Source of the DNA: Chitinophagales bacterium
GTDB taxonomy: Bacteria; Bacteroidota; Bacteroidia; Chitinophagales; Saprospiraceae
Length of the DNA stretch: 13,368 nucleotides
NCBI GenBank assembly: GCA_013298445.1
Contig: JAAFHQ010000062.1
Span: 1-13,368, forward strand
Direction of reading: 5' to 3'
In this document: positions 1 to 8,220 of the stretch, piece after piece
How the letters are laid out: each line of letters starts with the position of its first letter
Position numbering within the stretch: position 1 is the stretch's first letter
Position numbers and translations under genes: made by a program
Notes under the pieces: model-generated
Database searches by the model: none
The model's input: the letters and a program-made list of their open reading frames with translations, nothing else
What the model was told of the DNA's origin: nothing

Positions 1-861
1 GCGAGCTTGAACATTGACAGCATCAAAACTGGCCCACTGCACCTGACTACCGATCCAATCGTCTACCGGGGCATCATCCAGGCGGATGTTCCGGCCCTGA
101 ATCTGGATAGTTTGAACGGGCATGTTTATTTGCTCAATTCATTGTTGGTCAGCAACGACCGACGGGTAAGCATTGACTCGGTTGAGTTGGTGGCTAAGTA
201 CAATAAGGGCCAACAAATACTGAACCTGAGTACCGATTTTGCCCGAGCCAGCCTTAGTGGCCAATACAAACTGGCCCAATTGGGAGACATTTTTATCCAG
301 GCCATCCAACCTTATTACGCCATCGTGGATAGCACAAGCACTGACAGCGCCCTGGTGTATGATTTTACCATTCAGGCTGCCGTCACCGATCATGTGGCTA
401 TTCAGGCTTTTTGGCCGGATTTGCAGCACATGGATGATCTGACCCTGGATGCCCATTTTTCCAATAACCATGGTTGGGATGCCCAATTGAGCTCACCTTA
501 TATTGTGTATGGGGCCAATCGAATGGTCGGCTTGGACCTAAAAGCAGAAACCCAAGGTGATCACATCCGTTTCAACACGAGTGTAGCAGAAATTGGCGCT
601 GGTGAAACCTTCGTTGTACAAAACACCCAATTGCGGGCAAATATCGTCAACAATCAGGTAGACTTTGCGCTGCAAATCGGCGATCAAGAGAAACGCGCCA
701 AATACCGTTTATCCGGCCTCTTTGCTCAAGAATCTGGGGGATTTTATAGCCTGTCACTCCATCCAGATAGTTTATTGCTGAACTACGAACCTTGGGCTAT
801 CGATGTCGACAACCAGATTCGCTTCAATACCACCCAGGCAATGCCCAGCACTTTGATTTGA
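1..861 (+). CDS. tamB: TamB-like translocation/assembly module protein, central fragment (5' truncated, ends in a frameshift)
   Basis: This is the upstream part of a large TamB/AsmA-like envelope protein. The frame is open from base 1, so the gene starts outside the window and the in-frame TTG near base 7 is not a real start. The translation is rich in alternating polar and hydrophobic beta-strand sequence with many Asp-Ser and Asn-Leu turns, as in the long hydrophobic-groove repeats of TamB. There is no signal peptide or catalytic motif. The frame stops at 859-861, but the homologous sequence continues without a break in the frame one base back (to 3053). The two parts therefore form one gene interrupted near 837. 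TamB proteins span the periplasm and work with an Omp85 protein in outer membrane protein insertion or lipid transport; that role comes from the family. Confidence is high for the family and moderate for whether the gene is functional. Confidence 0.8.
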   Translation, partial: ASLNIDSIKTGPLHLTTDPIVYRGIIQADVPALNLDSLNGHVYLLNSLLVSNDRRVSIDSVELVAKYNKGQQILNLSTDFARASLSGQYKLAQLGDIFIQAIQPYYAIVDSTSTDSALVYDFTIQAAVTDHVAIQAFWPDLQHMDDLTLDAHFSNNHGWDAQLSSPYIVYGANRMVGLDLKAETQGDHIRFNTSVAEIGAGETFVVQNTQLRANIVNNQVDFALQIGDQEKRAKYRLSGLFAQESGGFYSLSLHPDSLLLNYEPWAIDVDNQIRFNTTQAMPSTLI

Positions 862-3053
862 GCAAAAACAATCAACTCCTGAGCATCAATAGCCGAGACA
901 ACAGCGCCAACAGCCCCCTGGAAATATTGTTTGAAAAATTCCGACTGTCCACCCTTACCGGGTTCGTGCAGGTGGATTCACTGTTTGCCGATGGCACCCT
1001 CAACGGAAACATTGTTTTGAATGACATCACCAAACAATTGAACTTCACAACCGACTTGACCATCAGCAACCTGGCAGTGGAAGGAGACACCATCGGCGAC
1101 ATCAATGCCAAAATCAGCAACCCCAAGTCCAATATTTTTGTAACCGATGTCAGTATCAAAGGACGAGGAAACGACCTGGCGCTCACTGGTAACTACTTCC
1201 TCAAACCTGAAGACAAGAGCACGATGGACTTTAACCTGGCCATTAAAAGTCTGCAATGGAGTACCCTCGAAGGCATCAGTTTGGGGGCCATCAGGAATGG
1301 AAAAGGCTACCTGAGTGGTAATGTAAAAATTGGCAATAAACCTACTTCCCCAGACATCGCTGGTCAACTTGGTTTCAACGAGACCAGTATGGTCATCACC
1401 ATGCTTAACAGTGAGTTTAAGATTGACAATGAACAAATCATCGCAGTAGAAAACAAAGGGCTTCGTTTCAATTCCTTCACCATTCGCGATTCCTCCGAAA
1501 ACAGGCTCACCATCAATGGTATAGCCAACACGACCAACTATCTAAATTACAATTTTGACCTGAGTCTACAGGCCAAAAATTTCAGGGCACTAAATACAAG
1601 CAAAAAGAACAATGACCTGTATTACGGGCAAGTCTATTTTGACACCAATGTAAAAATCACGGGTACCGAATCCGCACCAGTCGTAGACGGTACCTTGCGC
1701 ATCAATGAACTCACCCGCCTAACCGCTGTGATCCCACAAGAACAGCCTGGTGTGGTGGAACGCGACGGGATTGTCGTTTTTGTGGACAAAGATGCGCCGC
1801 TGAATGATGCTTTGTTTTTGACCCAAAAAGACAAACTCACCAAAACCAACATTCTTGGGATGGAGGTTTCCGTCAATATTGAAATAGACAAAAAAGCAAT
1901 CCTGAATTTGATCATCGATGAAGGCAATGGGGACTTTCTCCGCCTGCAAGGTGAAGCAGTACTGAATGGGGGTGTTGACAAAAGTGGTAAAATAACCCTC
2001 ACCGGATCCTACGAGTTGGAAGAGGGCGCCTACGAAATGTCCTTCAACTTTCTCCATCGGCGTTTCGACATTCAAAAAGGCAGCAAAATCACCTGGATTG
2101 GCGAACCCACCAATGCGGTTGTAGACATTACAGCGGTTTACGTGGCCAATACTTCGGCTGTTGAACTAGTTCAGGACCAAATTTCTGCCGCCAAAACTGA
2201 CCTGCGTTACCACCAGAAGCTACCCTTTTCGGTCTATCTGAACATGGACGGATCGCTGATGCAACCCGTACTCACTTTCGATATCGTTTTGCCGGAAGCA
2301 AGCACACTACGCATCGACAATCAAATTGCCGGTCAGGTGGAAATGCGCCTGAATCAACTAAAAGCCGAACCTTCCGAACTCAACAAGCAGGTGTTTGCCT
2401 TGCTGTTGCTGAATCGATTCATCTCTGAAAATCCATTTCAAAGTGCCGAGGGAATCCTCAATGCGGGTACCCTGGCCCGGCAGAGTGTCAGCAAGATGTT
2501 GACCGAACAATTGAACAACCTGGCCAGTGGCTTGATTGAGGGAGTAGACCTCAATTTTGACATCGTTTCTTCTGAAGATTACACTTCGGGCAGCTTGCAA
2601 AATAAAACCGACCTGAATGTTGGGCTCTCCAAACGTTTGTTGAACGATCGTTTGAACGTTTCCATCGGTACCAATTTTGAACTAGAAGGAGGCCGCCAAA
2701 GCAATGAAACAGGCACCGGAGGCAGTAGCGCTTCACCCAATCTAAACATCGAATACCTCCTCTCTCAAGATGGAACTTACCTCTTGAGGGCCTACCGCCG
2801 CAACCAGTATGAAGGGGTCATCTATGGTTATGTGATCGAAACTGGGATCGGCTTTGTGCTTTCGGTGGATTACGACCAATTTAAGGAGATTTTTGAGCGT
2901 AGAAAAATAAGACGTAAAGCCACCAAAGAAAGAAAAGCAGTAGACCAGAACATTGTCCCACCAGAAAAGCCCGCCAATCCACCCATGAATCAAAAAGAAG
3001 ACCTGGATCCTGCTTTTATTGACACCTCCAGAAAGCCTGAAGATGAAGAATAA
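792..3053 (+). CDS. tamB: TamB-like protein, C-terminal DUF490 domain (continues the upstream fragment after a frameshift)
   Basis: This carries the conserved C-terminal TamB domain (DUF490/PF04357). In this frame, numbered from 792, residues about 250-700 hold the diagnostic parts: the KITWIGEPTNAVVDITAVY region near 432-450, the NKQVFALLLLNRF segment near 531-543, and the TDLNVGLSKRLLNDRLNVSIG region near 606-626. A charged, proline-rich tail of about 50 residues follows. The first 15-17 codons are probably not translated: the TTG at 792 lies inside sequence coding for the other frame, and homologous protein sequence enters this frame only at about 839. The stop codon overlaps the start region of tamL by 11 bases, which indicates translational coupling and a shared operon. 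Family knowledge places it anchored in the inner membrane, reaching through the periplasm to TamL. Start uncertain; identity secure. Confidence 0.88.
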   Translation: MGYRCRQPDSLQYHPGNAQHFDLSKNNQLLSINSRDNSANSPLEILFEKFRLSTLTGFVQVDSLFADGTLNGNIVLNDITKQLNFTTDLTISNLAVEGDTIGDINAKISNPKSNIFVTDVSIKGRGNDLALTGNYFLKPEDKSTMDFNLAIKSLQWSTLEGISLGAIRNGKGYLSGNVKIGNKPTSPDIAGQLGFNETSMVITMLNSEFKIDNEQIIAVENKGLRFNSFTIRDSSENRLTINGIANTTNYLNYNFDLSLQAKNFRALNTSKKNNDLYYGQVYFDTNVKITGTESAPVVDGTLRINELTRLTAVIPQEQPGVVERDGIVVFVDKDAPLNDALFLTQKDKLTKTNILGMEVSVNIEIDKKAILNLIIDEGNGDFLRLQGEAVLNGGVDKSGKITLTGSYELEEGAYEMSFNFLHRRFDIQKGSKITWIGEPTNAVVDITAVYVANTSAVELVQDQISAAKTDLRYHQKLPFSVYLNMDGSLMQPVLTFDIVLPEASTLRIDNQIAGQVEMRLNQLKAEPSELNKQVFALLLLNRFISENPFQSAEGILNAGTLARQSVSKMLTEQLNNLASGLIEGVDLNFDIVSSEDYTSGSLQNKTDLNVGLSKRLLNDRLNVSIGTNFELEGGRQSNETGTGGSSASPNLNIEYLLSQDGTYLLRAYRRNQYEGVIYGYVIETGIGFVLSVDYDQFKEIFERRKIRRKATKERKAVDQNIVPPEKPANPPMNQKEDLDPAFIDTSRKPEDEE

Positions 3054-5301
3054 GATCAATGTCCCCGGGCTCTGTACTTTTATAGCAACCCTCATGCTGC
3101 TGGCAGGTTGTAGCACAACTAAATCTGTTCCTGAAAATGACGCCTTGTATACTGGCGCAAAGATAAAGATGACCCATACGGAGGTCTCTTCCAAGCAAAA
3201 AAATGCCCTGCAAAACACATTGAAAGACCTAAGCAGACCCAAGCCCAATAGTCGGGTTCTGGGTCTGCCATTTAAGTTGTGGATGTACAACCTAGGCAGT
3301 AAAAAAGGCCTAGGTGCCTGGCTGCGCCGCAAATACGGCGAAGCGCCAGTTTTGCTCAGCGAGGTTAAACTGGGCCGTACAGCGGGAATATTGGACAATT
3401 ACCTCGAAAATCGGGGCTTTTTTCAGGCAAAAGTGCAAGGGGACACTACCGTGAAGGGCAAAAAAGCCAGCGCCGAATACACAATAACCACCGGGCCGGA
3501 ATACAAAATCAAAAACATCACTTTTCCTGCGGATAGTAGCATCCTTGGAGCGAGTATCCGCGCCACGCAATCCAAAACACTTTTGGTGCCAGGCGCCCCT
3601 TTTAACCTGGACCTCATTAAAGGAGAAAGAACCCGCATCGACATTGAGCTTAAGGAGCAAGGTTTTTACTATTTCAGTGGCGAATACCTCCTGATCGAAA
3701 CCGACAGCACCGTAGGCAATTACGAAGTAGACCTGTACATTCAGGTAAAGCCGGAAACACCAGCTGCTGCCAGGCAAACCTATGAGATCAACAACGTTTA
3801 CATTTATCCCAATTACAACCTCTCCACCATCAGCCCGGATACCAACCTGGCCAATGCCGAATTGTATCGGGGAGGATACTATGTCATCGACTCTTCCAAA
3901 CTGTTCCGGCAGCGTGTTTTTGAACAAAGTATGCAATTCCTGCCCGGTGATTTGTACAGTCGAAAAGAGCACAATACCACCCTAAGTTGGTTGATCAATC
4001 TAGGGAGTTTCAAGTTTGTAAAAAACCGCTTTGAATCAGTGCTGGATAGCACCAAATTGAACGCATTTTACTACCTGACCCCGCTGCCCAAACAATCCTT
4101 GCGCGCGGAGCTTACTGGCACTTCAAAAACCAATAACCTCGTCGGTTCACAAGTAACGCTAGGGTGGAGGCACCGCAATATTTTCGGAGGCGCCGAACAT
4201 TTATCGCTGAATTTATTCGGCAGTACCGAAGTGCAGGTCAGTGGCAATTTTGGAAAGTCAAATCCATATAGGGTAGGAGGGGAGCTTACCCTCAGTGTTC
4301 CTCGCTTCGTCGTTCCTTTTTTGGACATTCGGGGGCGTAGTGAGTTTGTTCCCAGAACCAACTTGCAGTTAGGATATGAATTGTTAAATCGGCAAAATTT
4401 ATACACCCTCAATAGTTTTCGCGGAAACCTGGGTTATACCTGGAAAGAAAATCTGCAAAAAGAGCATCAACTCAATCCCTTTACCTTCAATTACGTAAGA
4501 CCACTTTCCATTGCTCAACAGTACCTCGATAGCATCACAAAATACCCATCGCTTTCCAAAATTGTTGAAGAACAATTTATAGTCGGTTCTACTTACAATT
4601 ACAGTTACAATGAGCTCGCAGGTTCGAATCGCCGCACGGGTATTTATTTCAATGGTTTGTTGGACGTAGCGGGCAATATTGCCGGACTAGTAAATGGCTC
4701 CAACTGGAAAAACAATGAGGTAGGTACCTTATTCGGAGTGAAGTTTGCGCAATATGCCAAAGTAGAAGTGGACTTACGCTACTACAAACGCATCGACCAG
4801 CGCAGTCAATGGGTCAACCGCCTCATCCTAGGCTTCGGCTATCCTTATGGCAATAGCCGACAATTGCCTTTTGTGAAACAGTTTTTTTCAGGAGGAAACA
4901 ACAGTCTGCGGGGCTTCCGCAGCCGTACCGTTGGCCCAGGGCGTTACACACCACCCAATCGAGACAATCCAGCCGTGTTGTTTCTACCTGATCAATCTGG
5001 CGACATCAAGCTGGAATTCAATTCCGAATACCGCCCCAAACTGTTCAGCATTGCAGAAGGGGCTTTATTCGTCGATGCCGGGAATGTTTGGTTGTTGAAT
5101 GAAGATCCGCTAAAACCCGGCGCACAATTCAGCAGCAGCTTTTTGAAAGAATTGGCCATTGACGCGGGCTTTGGCCTTCGCCTGGATTTTACCATCTTGT
5201 TGCTGCGCCTGGATTTTGCTTTCCCCCTAAAAGTACCTTATCTCGATAAAGTCCCCAACCACAACATGGTGTTTAACCTAGCAATCGGGTATCCGTTTTA
5301 A
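3043..5301 (+). CDS. tamL: TamL: lipoprotein Omp85/TamA-family outer membrane assembly protein
   Basis: This is a 752-residue Omp85-superfamily protein. I chose the ATG at 3043 over the upstream in-frame TTG at 3019 because it gives a clean lipoprotein signal: short charged N-terminus, hydrophobic core and lipobox LAGC with Cys23. POTRA-like alpha/beta repeats occupy about residues 100-350; the segment LENRGFFQAKV near 121-131 is typical. A 16-strand-type beta-barrel domain follows from about 352 to the end. The Omp85 loop-6 signature is present as SLRGF with R623-G624-F625, and the protein ends in phenylalanine (GYPF), as outer membrane barrels do. The lipid anchor on a TamA-like barrel is the feature that defines TamL in Bacteroidota. 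It lies directly downstream of tamB with an 11-base overlap, so the two are likely co-translated and form one complex. The related BamA is less likely given the lipobox and the tamB partner. Confidence 0.9.
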   Translation: MKNKINVPGLCTFIATLMLLAGCSTTKSVPENDALYTGAKIKMTHTEVSSKQKNALQNTLKDLSRPKPNSRVLGLPFKLWMYNLGSKKGLGAWLRRKYGEAPVLLSEVKLGRTAGILDNYLENRGFFQAKVQGDTTVKGKKASAEYTITTGPEYKIKNITFPADSSILGASIRATQSKTLLVPGAPFNLDLIKGERTRIDIELKEQGFYYFSGEYLLIETDSTVGNYEVDLYIQVKPETPAAARQTYEINNVYIYPNYNLSTISPDTNLANAELYRGGYYVIDSSKLFRQRVFEQSMQFLPGDLYSRKEHNTTLSWLINLGSFKFVKNRFESVLDSTKLNAFYYLTPLPKQSLRAELTGTSKTNNLVGSQVTLGWRHRNIFGGAEHLSLNLFGSTEVQVSGNFGKSNPYRVGGELTLSVPRFVVPFLDIRGRSEFVPRTNLQLGYELLNRQNLYTLNSFRGNLGYTWKENLQKEHQLNPFTFNYVRPLSIAQQYLDSITKYPSLSKIVEEQFIVGSTYNYSYNELAGSNRRTGIYFNGLLDVAGNIAGLVNGSNWKNNEVGTLFGVKFAQYAKVEVDLRYYKRIDQRSQWVNRLILGFGYPYGNSRQLPFVKQFFSGGNNSLRGFRSRTVGPGRYTPPNRDNPAVLFLPDQSGDIKLEFNSEYRPKLFSIAEGALFVDAGNVWLLNEDPLKPGAQFSSSFLKELAIDAGFGLRLDFTILLLRLDFAFPLKVPYLDKVPNHNMVFNLAIGYPF

Positions 5302-5302
5302 G

Positions 5303-5324
5303 CCTACTTATTCCTAGGTTTTTT
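5303..5324 (+). terminator. weak intrinsic terminator candidate after tamL
   Basis: A short inverted repeat (CCTA at 5303-5306, TAGG at 5315-5318) is followed at once by six T residues (5319-5324). The stem is only four base pairs, and the element overlaps the 3' end of the convergent SIS gene, so this is suggestive only. Confidence 0.25.
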
Positions 5325-5877
5325 CAATAAAAGCATAACAAACCATGTGGCAAATGCCCATGTGTGCATCTTCCACGCGTCCATAATGGGTCTCGTCTAC
5401 AGCGATAACAAAATCAGCCAGGTCGGCCAATTGACAAGGGCGGGAGCTAACGAGCGCAATCACAAAGACCCCATGCTCCTTTGCCCATTTGGCAGCTTTG
5501 ACTAAGTTAGGCGAGTTGCCACTTACGCTCAACAGCATCAGCAGGTCGCCAGCTTGAGCGAAGTTCATCAATTGCCGCACATAAATGTCTTCGTAAGCGT
5601 AATCATTGCCCAATGCCGTGATCCAGGAAAGGTGTTCATTGAGCGACATACCTTTGAAGGGTTTGTCCATTTTGTCGGAAGCGGCTTTGCTTAGGTCGGT
5701 GATGAAGTGTGAGGCATTGGTGGCGCTTCCACCATTGCCACACACAAACATTTGGCGGTTTTCTGCCCAGGCTTTTTCGTAAATGGCGATAAGTTCCGCT
5801 ATCTTGGCCTGCGGCAAATTGGCGATTAGGCGCTGGTGTTTTTCCAGGTAATCGGCTATAAATGAGTCAGTATTCAT
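5314..5877 (-). CDS. SIS-domain sugar-phosphate isomerase, GmhA-like
   Basis: A 187-residue single SIS domain, close to the length of phosphoheptose isomerase GmhA (about 190). The phosphosugar loop CGNGGS is at residues 46-51 and the second SIS loop SVSGNS is at 117-122. By-eye comparison with E. coli GmhA as I remember it gives His57 for His61, Asp61 for Glu65, Glu169 for Gln172 and His177 for His180. The zinc/catalytic set is therefore partly conserved, with two conservative changes. GmhA converts sedoheptulose 7-phosphate to D-glycero-D-manno-heptose 7-phosphate. Here the changed residues and the neighbours (ROK kinase, transporter) make another ketose/aldose phosphate possible. The start lies 6 bases after the ROK stop, so it is the last gene of a three-gene unit. 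The SIS fold and GmhA-like subgroup are secure; the substrate is unknown. Confidence 0.85.
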   Translation of the reverse strand: MNTDSFIADYLEKHQRLIANLPQAKIAELIAIYEKAWAENRQMFVCGNGGSATNASHFITDLSKAASDKMDKPFKGMSLNEHLSWITALGNDYAYEDIYVRQLMNFAQAGDLLMLLSVSGNSPNLVKAAKWAKEHGVFVIALVSSRPCQLADLADFVIAVDETHYGRVEDAHMGICHMVCYAFIEKT

Positions 5878-5883
5878 GCAAAA

Positions 5884-6789
5884 TTATTGATTCAGCAGGC
5901 ACAATGCACCTACTAGAACGGTTTCTTCTTTGAGTTCAGTCAAGGCGACAAAAGGCCCCGATTGAAAAGCCTTCACCAAATACTTTGGCAACGCCTCCTG
6001 CACGCGTACCCGCAGTGCTTCCCCAATCAGGGAAACACCACCACCCAAAATGATAATTTGAGGGTTGAACAAATGTACCACATGTGAAAGCCCCCAAGCC
6101 AGGGTATCAGCATATTCCGACAGTAATTCAGTCGCATGGAGATCACCTTGATTTAAGGCGGGTAAAATAAATTGAGCCTCTCCAGATTGTTGAAAACCAA
6201 CCAATTGTTTAAGTGGTGATTCTGAAGGCAAATCAGGCAATAACTTCCGAATTTTAGCATCCAAAGCCCAGCCAGAGCAAAAAGACTCCAGGTTGTTTCC
6301 TTGACGATCCAGCTGTAAAAGCCCAACTTCGGCCTCGCCGGGAGCATTCCCGTGATAAAGTGCTCCGTTGCAGACCAATCCTCCACCAACTCCACTGCCT
6401 AAAGTAATGTAAAAGACTTGTTTATAGCCTTTTCCAGCGCCAAAGTGAGCCTCCCCAAGGGCGGCTACATTGGCGTCATTGTCTATAAAAACAGGGACGT
6501 TAAAACGGTGTTTAAACCATTCTAACAATTCAAAACCCGACCAGCCACCAATTTGATGAGAGGCAGCGATGACTCCGGTAGTCCGGTTGACCGGCCCGCC
6601 AAAGCCAATGCCAATCCGAGCGGGAGGGTAGGGGAGTGCCCGCAAAATTTTTTCAATCTGGGCCAAAATACCCTCAGCACCCAAAACCTTGTCAACCTGG
6701 TAGCGGAAAATTTCGTCTATCTTACCAGTGAGAGGATCACCAATAGCCACTTGCAGTTTAGTGCCACCAATTTCGATGCCTACATCCAT
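5884..6789 (-). CDS. ROK-family sugar kinase, without the usual zinc motif
   Basis: A 301-residue ROK (repressor/ORF/kinase) protein with no N-terminal helix-turn-helix, hence a kinase rather than a regulator. The nucleotide phosphate loop is IEIGGTK at residues 5-11, with Glu6 where most members have Asp. The catalytic-base region is DNDANVAALGE with Asp105, the glycine-rich GSGVGGG is at 131-137, and the C-terminal GGGVS adenosine loop is intact. The usual GEIGH sugar/zinc segment reads GEAEVG at 151-156, so the histidine is missing. The CxCGxxGCxE zinc cluster is replaced by a stretch with only Cys171 in ESFCSGW. This points to a zinc-free ROK subgroup. The start ATG is preceded by AAGGA and lies 22 bases after the transporter stop. 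It probably phosphorylates the sugar imported by the MFS protein; which sugar cannot be read from the sequence. Confidence 0.87.
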   Translation of the reverse strand: MDVGIEIGGTKLQVAIGDPLTGKIDEIFRYQVDKVLGAEGILAQIEKILRALPYPPARIGIGFGGPVNRTTGVIAASHQIGGWSGFELLEWFKHRFNVPVFIDNDANVAALGEAHFGAGKGYKQVFYITLGSGVGGGLVCNGALYHGNAPGEAEVGLLQLDRQGNNLESFCSGWALDAKIRKLLPDLPSESPLKQLVGFQQSGEAQFILPALNQGDLHATELLSEYADTLAWGLSHVVHLFNPQIIILGGGVSLIGEALRVRVQEALPKYLVKAFQSGPFVALTELKEETVLVGALCLLNQ

Positions 6790-6811
6790 GATTCCTTGGC
6801 TAATGGTTGAA

Positions 6812-8053
6812 TTACTCCTCTAAAAAATCCAGATCGCGGTTGTGTGTCTCGGAGATGGTCAAAATTGAATACAGGCCGATGACAAAACAAAGTATCCCAA
6901 CAAAAGCTCCGGATTCAATCACGCTAAAGGATTGCTTAAAATAACCAAACAGGGTAGTCATGATTACAACGGTTCCCCGTACCATATTGGGAATGGTTGT
7001 GGCAGCGGTAGCGCGCAGGTTGGTGCCAAATTGTTCGGCGCCAATGGTTACAAACATCGCCCAGTAACCGATGCCAAAACCTAGCAATAAAGTCAAGGTG
7101 TAAAGAGTACCTGCCTGATTGATGCCACCAAACAAATAGATGACGGCACAAACCAAGGTGAAAAGCATAAAGCCCAGCACCGCTTTCTTGCGAGAATGAA
7201 GCCAGTGGCTCAAAAATCCACTGCTGAGGTCGCCTGTAGATAAGCCGATGTAGCACCACATGATCGCCAGGCCAGGTTTGATGGGTTCTGTAATGTTTAG
7301 GGCTACGCCAAACTCATTGCTGAAAGTGGCCAGAATGCCAATTACAAACCAGGTGGGTAAACCCATCCCGATGCATTTCAAATAGCGGATTAGTCGGTCT
7401 CGATTGGTGAACAGGGCAAAGAAATTCCCTCGTTGCAGGTGTTGCTGTGCTTTGATTTGCACAAAAATGCCAGACTCAAAAACCCCAATCCGCAACAACA
7501 ACAGGGCAATGCCCATGCCGCCACCGATGAAATAGGCAGTCCGCCAGTCAAACCACTCAACGCTGAAATAAGCGACTACCGCGCCGAGCAAACCAATGCC
7601 CGCAACCAGCGAAGTGCCAATGGCCCGCAAATGTTTGGGTAAAATTTCAGATACCAGGGTGATTCCTGCGCCGAGTTCGCCTGCCAAACCAATCCCGGCA
7701 ATGAAGCGCAAGAGTTTATACACTGTAGGGTCTTGGATAAAACCACAAGCGATATTCGCCAAGGAATAGGTCAAAATCGAGCCAAAAAGCACCGAAAGCC
7801 GGCCTTTTTTATCGCCCAATACGCCCCATAAAATGCCGCCAACGAGCAAGCCCAGCATTTGCCAATTCAGGATGCTGGCACCTACAGAAGAAACCTCCGC
7901 TTCCGAAAGCCCCAGAGATTTTAAACTCGGAATGCGTACGATGCTAAACAGCAATAAGTCGTAAATGTCGACAAAATAACCGAGTGCGGCCACAATGACA
8001 GGTACGCTGAAAAGGTGCTGAAGAGCACTTTTAGAAGTAAAAGGGTTTTCCAT
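6812..8053 (-). CDS. MFS transporter (metabolite/sialate:H+ symporter-like)
   Basis: A 413-residue polytopic protein with about 12 hydrophobic segments, the usual size for the major facilitator superfamily. TM1 carries acidic residues in FVDIYDL (Asp29, Asp32). The loop 2-3 signature is GDKKGR at residues 80-85. TM4 has RFIAGIGLAGELGAG from Arg116, resembling the metabolite:H+ and sialate:H+ symporter branches, which move organic acids and acidic sugars. I prefer the ATG at 8053; a TTG at 8089 would add 12 polar residues that the family does not need. It is the first gene of a minus-strand unit with the ROK kinase (22-base gap) and the SIS isomerase. It sits in the inner membrane and probably imports the substrate of those two enzymes. 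The substrate is not identifiable. Confidence 0.85.
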   Translation of the reverse strand: MENPFTSKSALQHLFSVPVIVAALGYFVDIYDLLLFSIVRIPSLKSLGLSEAEVSSVGASILNWQMLGLLVGGILWGVLGDKKGRLSVLFGSILTYSLANIACGFIQDPTVYKLLRFIAGIGLAGELGAGITLVSEILPKHLRAIGTSLVAGIGLLGAVVAYFSVEWFDWRTAYFIGGGMGIALLLLRIGVFESGIFVQIKAQQHLQRGNFFALFTNRDRLIRYLKCIGMGLPTWFVIGILATFSNEFGVALNITEPIKPGLAIMWCYIGLSTGDLSSGFLSHWLHSRKKAVLGFMLFTLVCAVIYLFGGINQAGTLYTLTLLLGFGIGYWAMFVTIGAEQFGTNLRATAATTIPNMVRGTVVIMTTLFGYFKQSFSVIESGAFVGILCFVIGLYSILTISETHNRDLDFLEE

Positions 8054-8141
8054 GAAGCTATTTTGATTGGTTTGCGCTGATTGATTCAAATGATGAGCGA
8101 CGAAAATAGCATCTGTGGATGATTATTCGTCATTTGGTGTT

Positions 8142-8149
8142 CAAAATTA
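8142..8149 (-). promoter_or_regulatory. candidate -7 element for the MFS-ROK-SIS operon
   Basis: Read on the minus strand this is TAATTTTG, an exact match to the Bacteroidota TAnnTTTG -7 consensus, 89 bases upstream of the transporter ATG. No good TTG/TTTG -33 element is seen at the usual spacing, so the call rests on one half of the promoter. Confidence 0.35.
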
Positions 8150-8220
8150 TTTGTCATTGTTTGTTAAATTGTAGGAACCAAAAGCAAAAGTCATCGATTG
8201 AAAAAGTAAAACTAGAGACT

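Noticed and set aside
820..861. Programmed -1 ribosomal frameshifting in tamB
   Set aside because: No slippery heptamer in the correct phase was found before the zero-frame stop; a missing G explains the shift more simply.
978..1436. 152-codon open frame antisense to tamB
   Set aside because: It lies wholly inside well-supported TamB coding sequence and shows no domain or start signal.
2742..3398. 218-codon minus-strand open frame across the tamB/tamL junction
   Set aside because: It is antisense to two recognised genes, and its translation is rich in Ser, Arg and Phe without a family signature.
3310..3972. 220-codon open frame antisense to tamL
   Set aside because: It is opposite the POTRA region of a clear Omp85 protein; there is no promoter, start context or motif.
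5879..5886. TAATTTTG (-7-like) on the minus strand directly before the SIS start
   Set aside because: It overlaps the ROK stop codon and would give a leader of almost zero length; chance in AT-rich sequence inside an operon is more likely.
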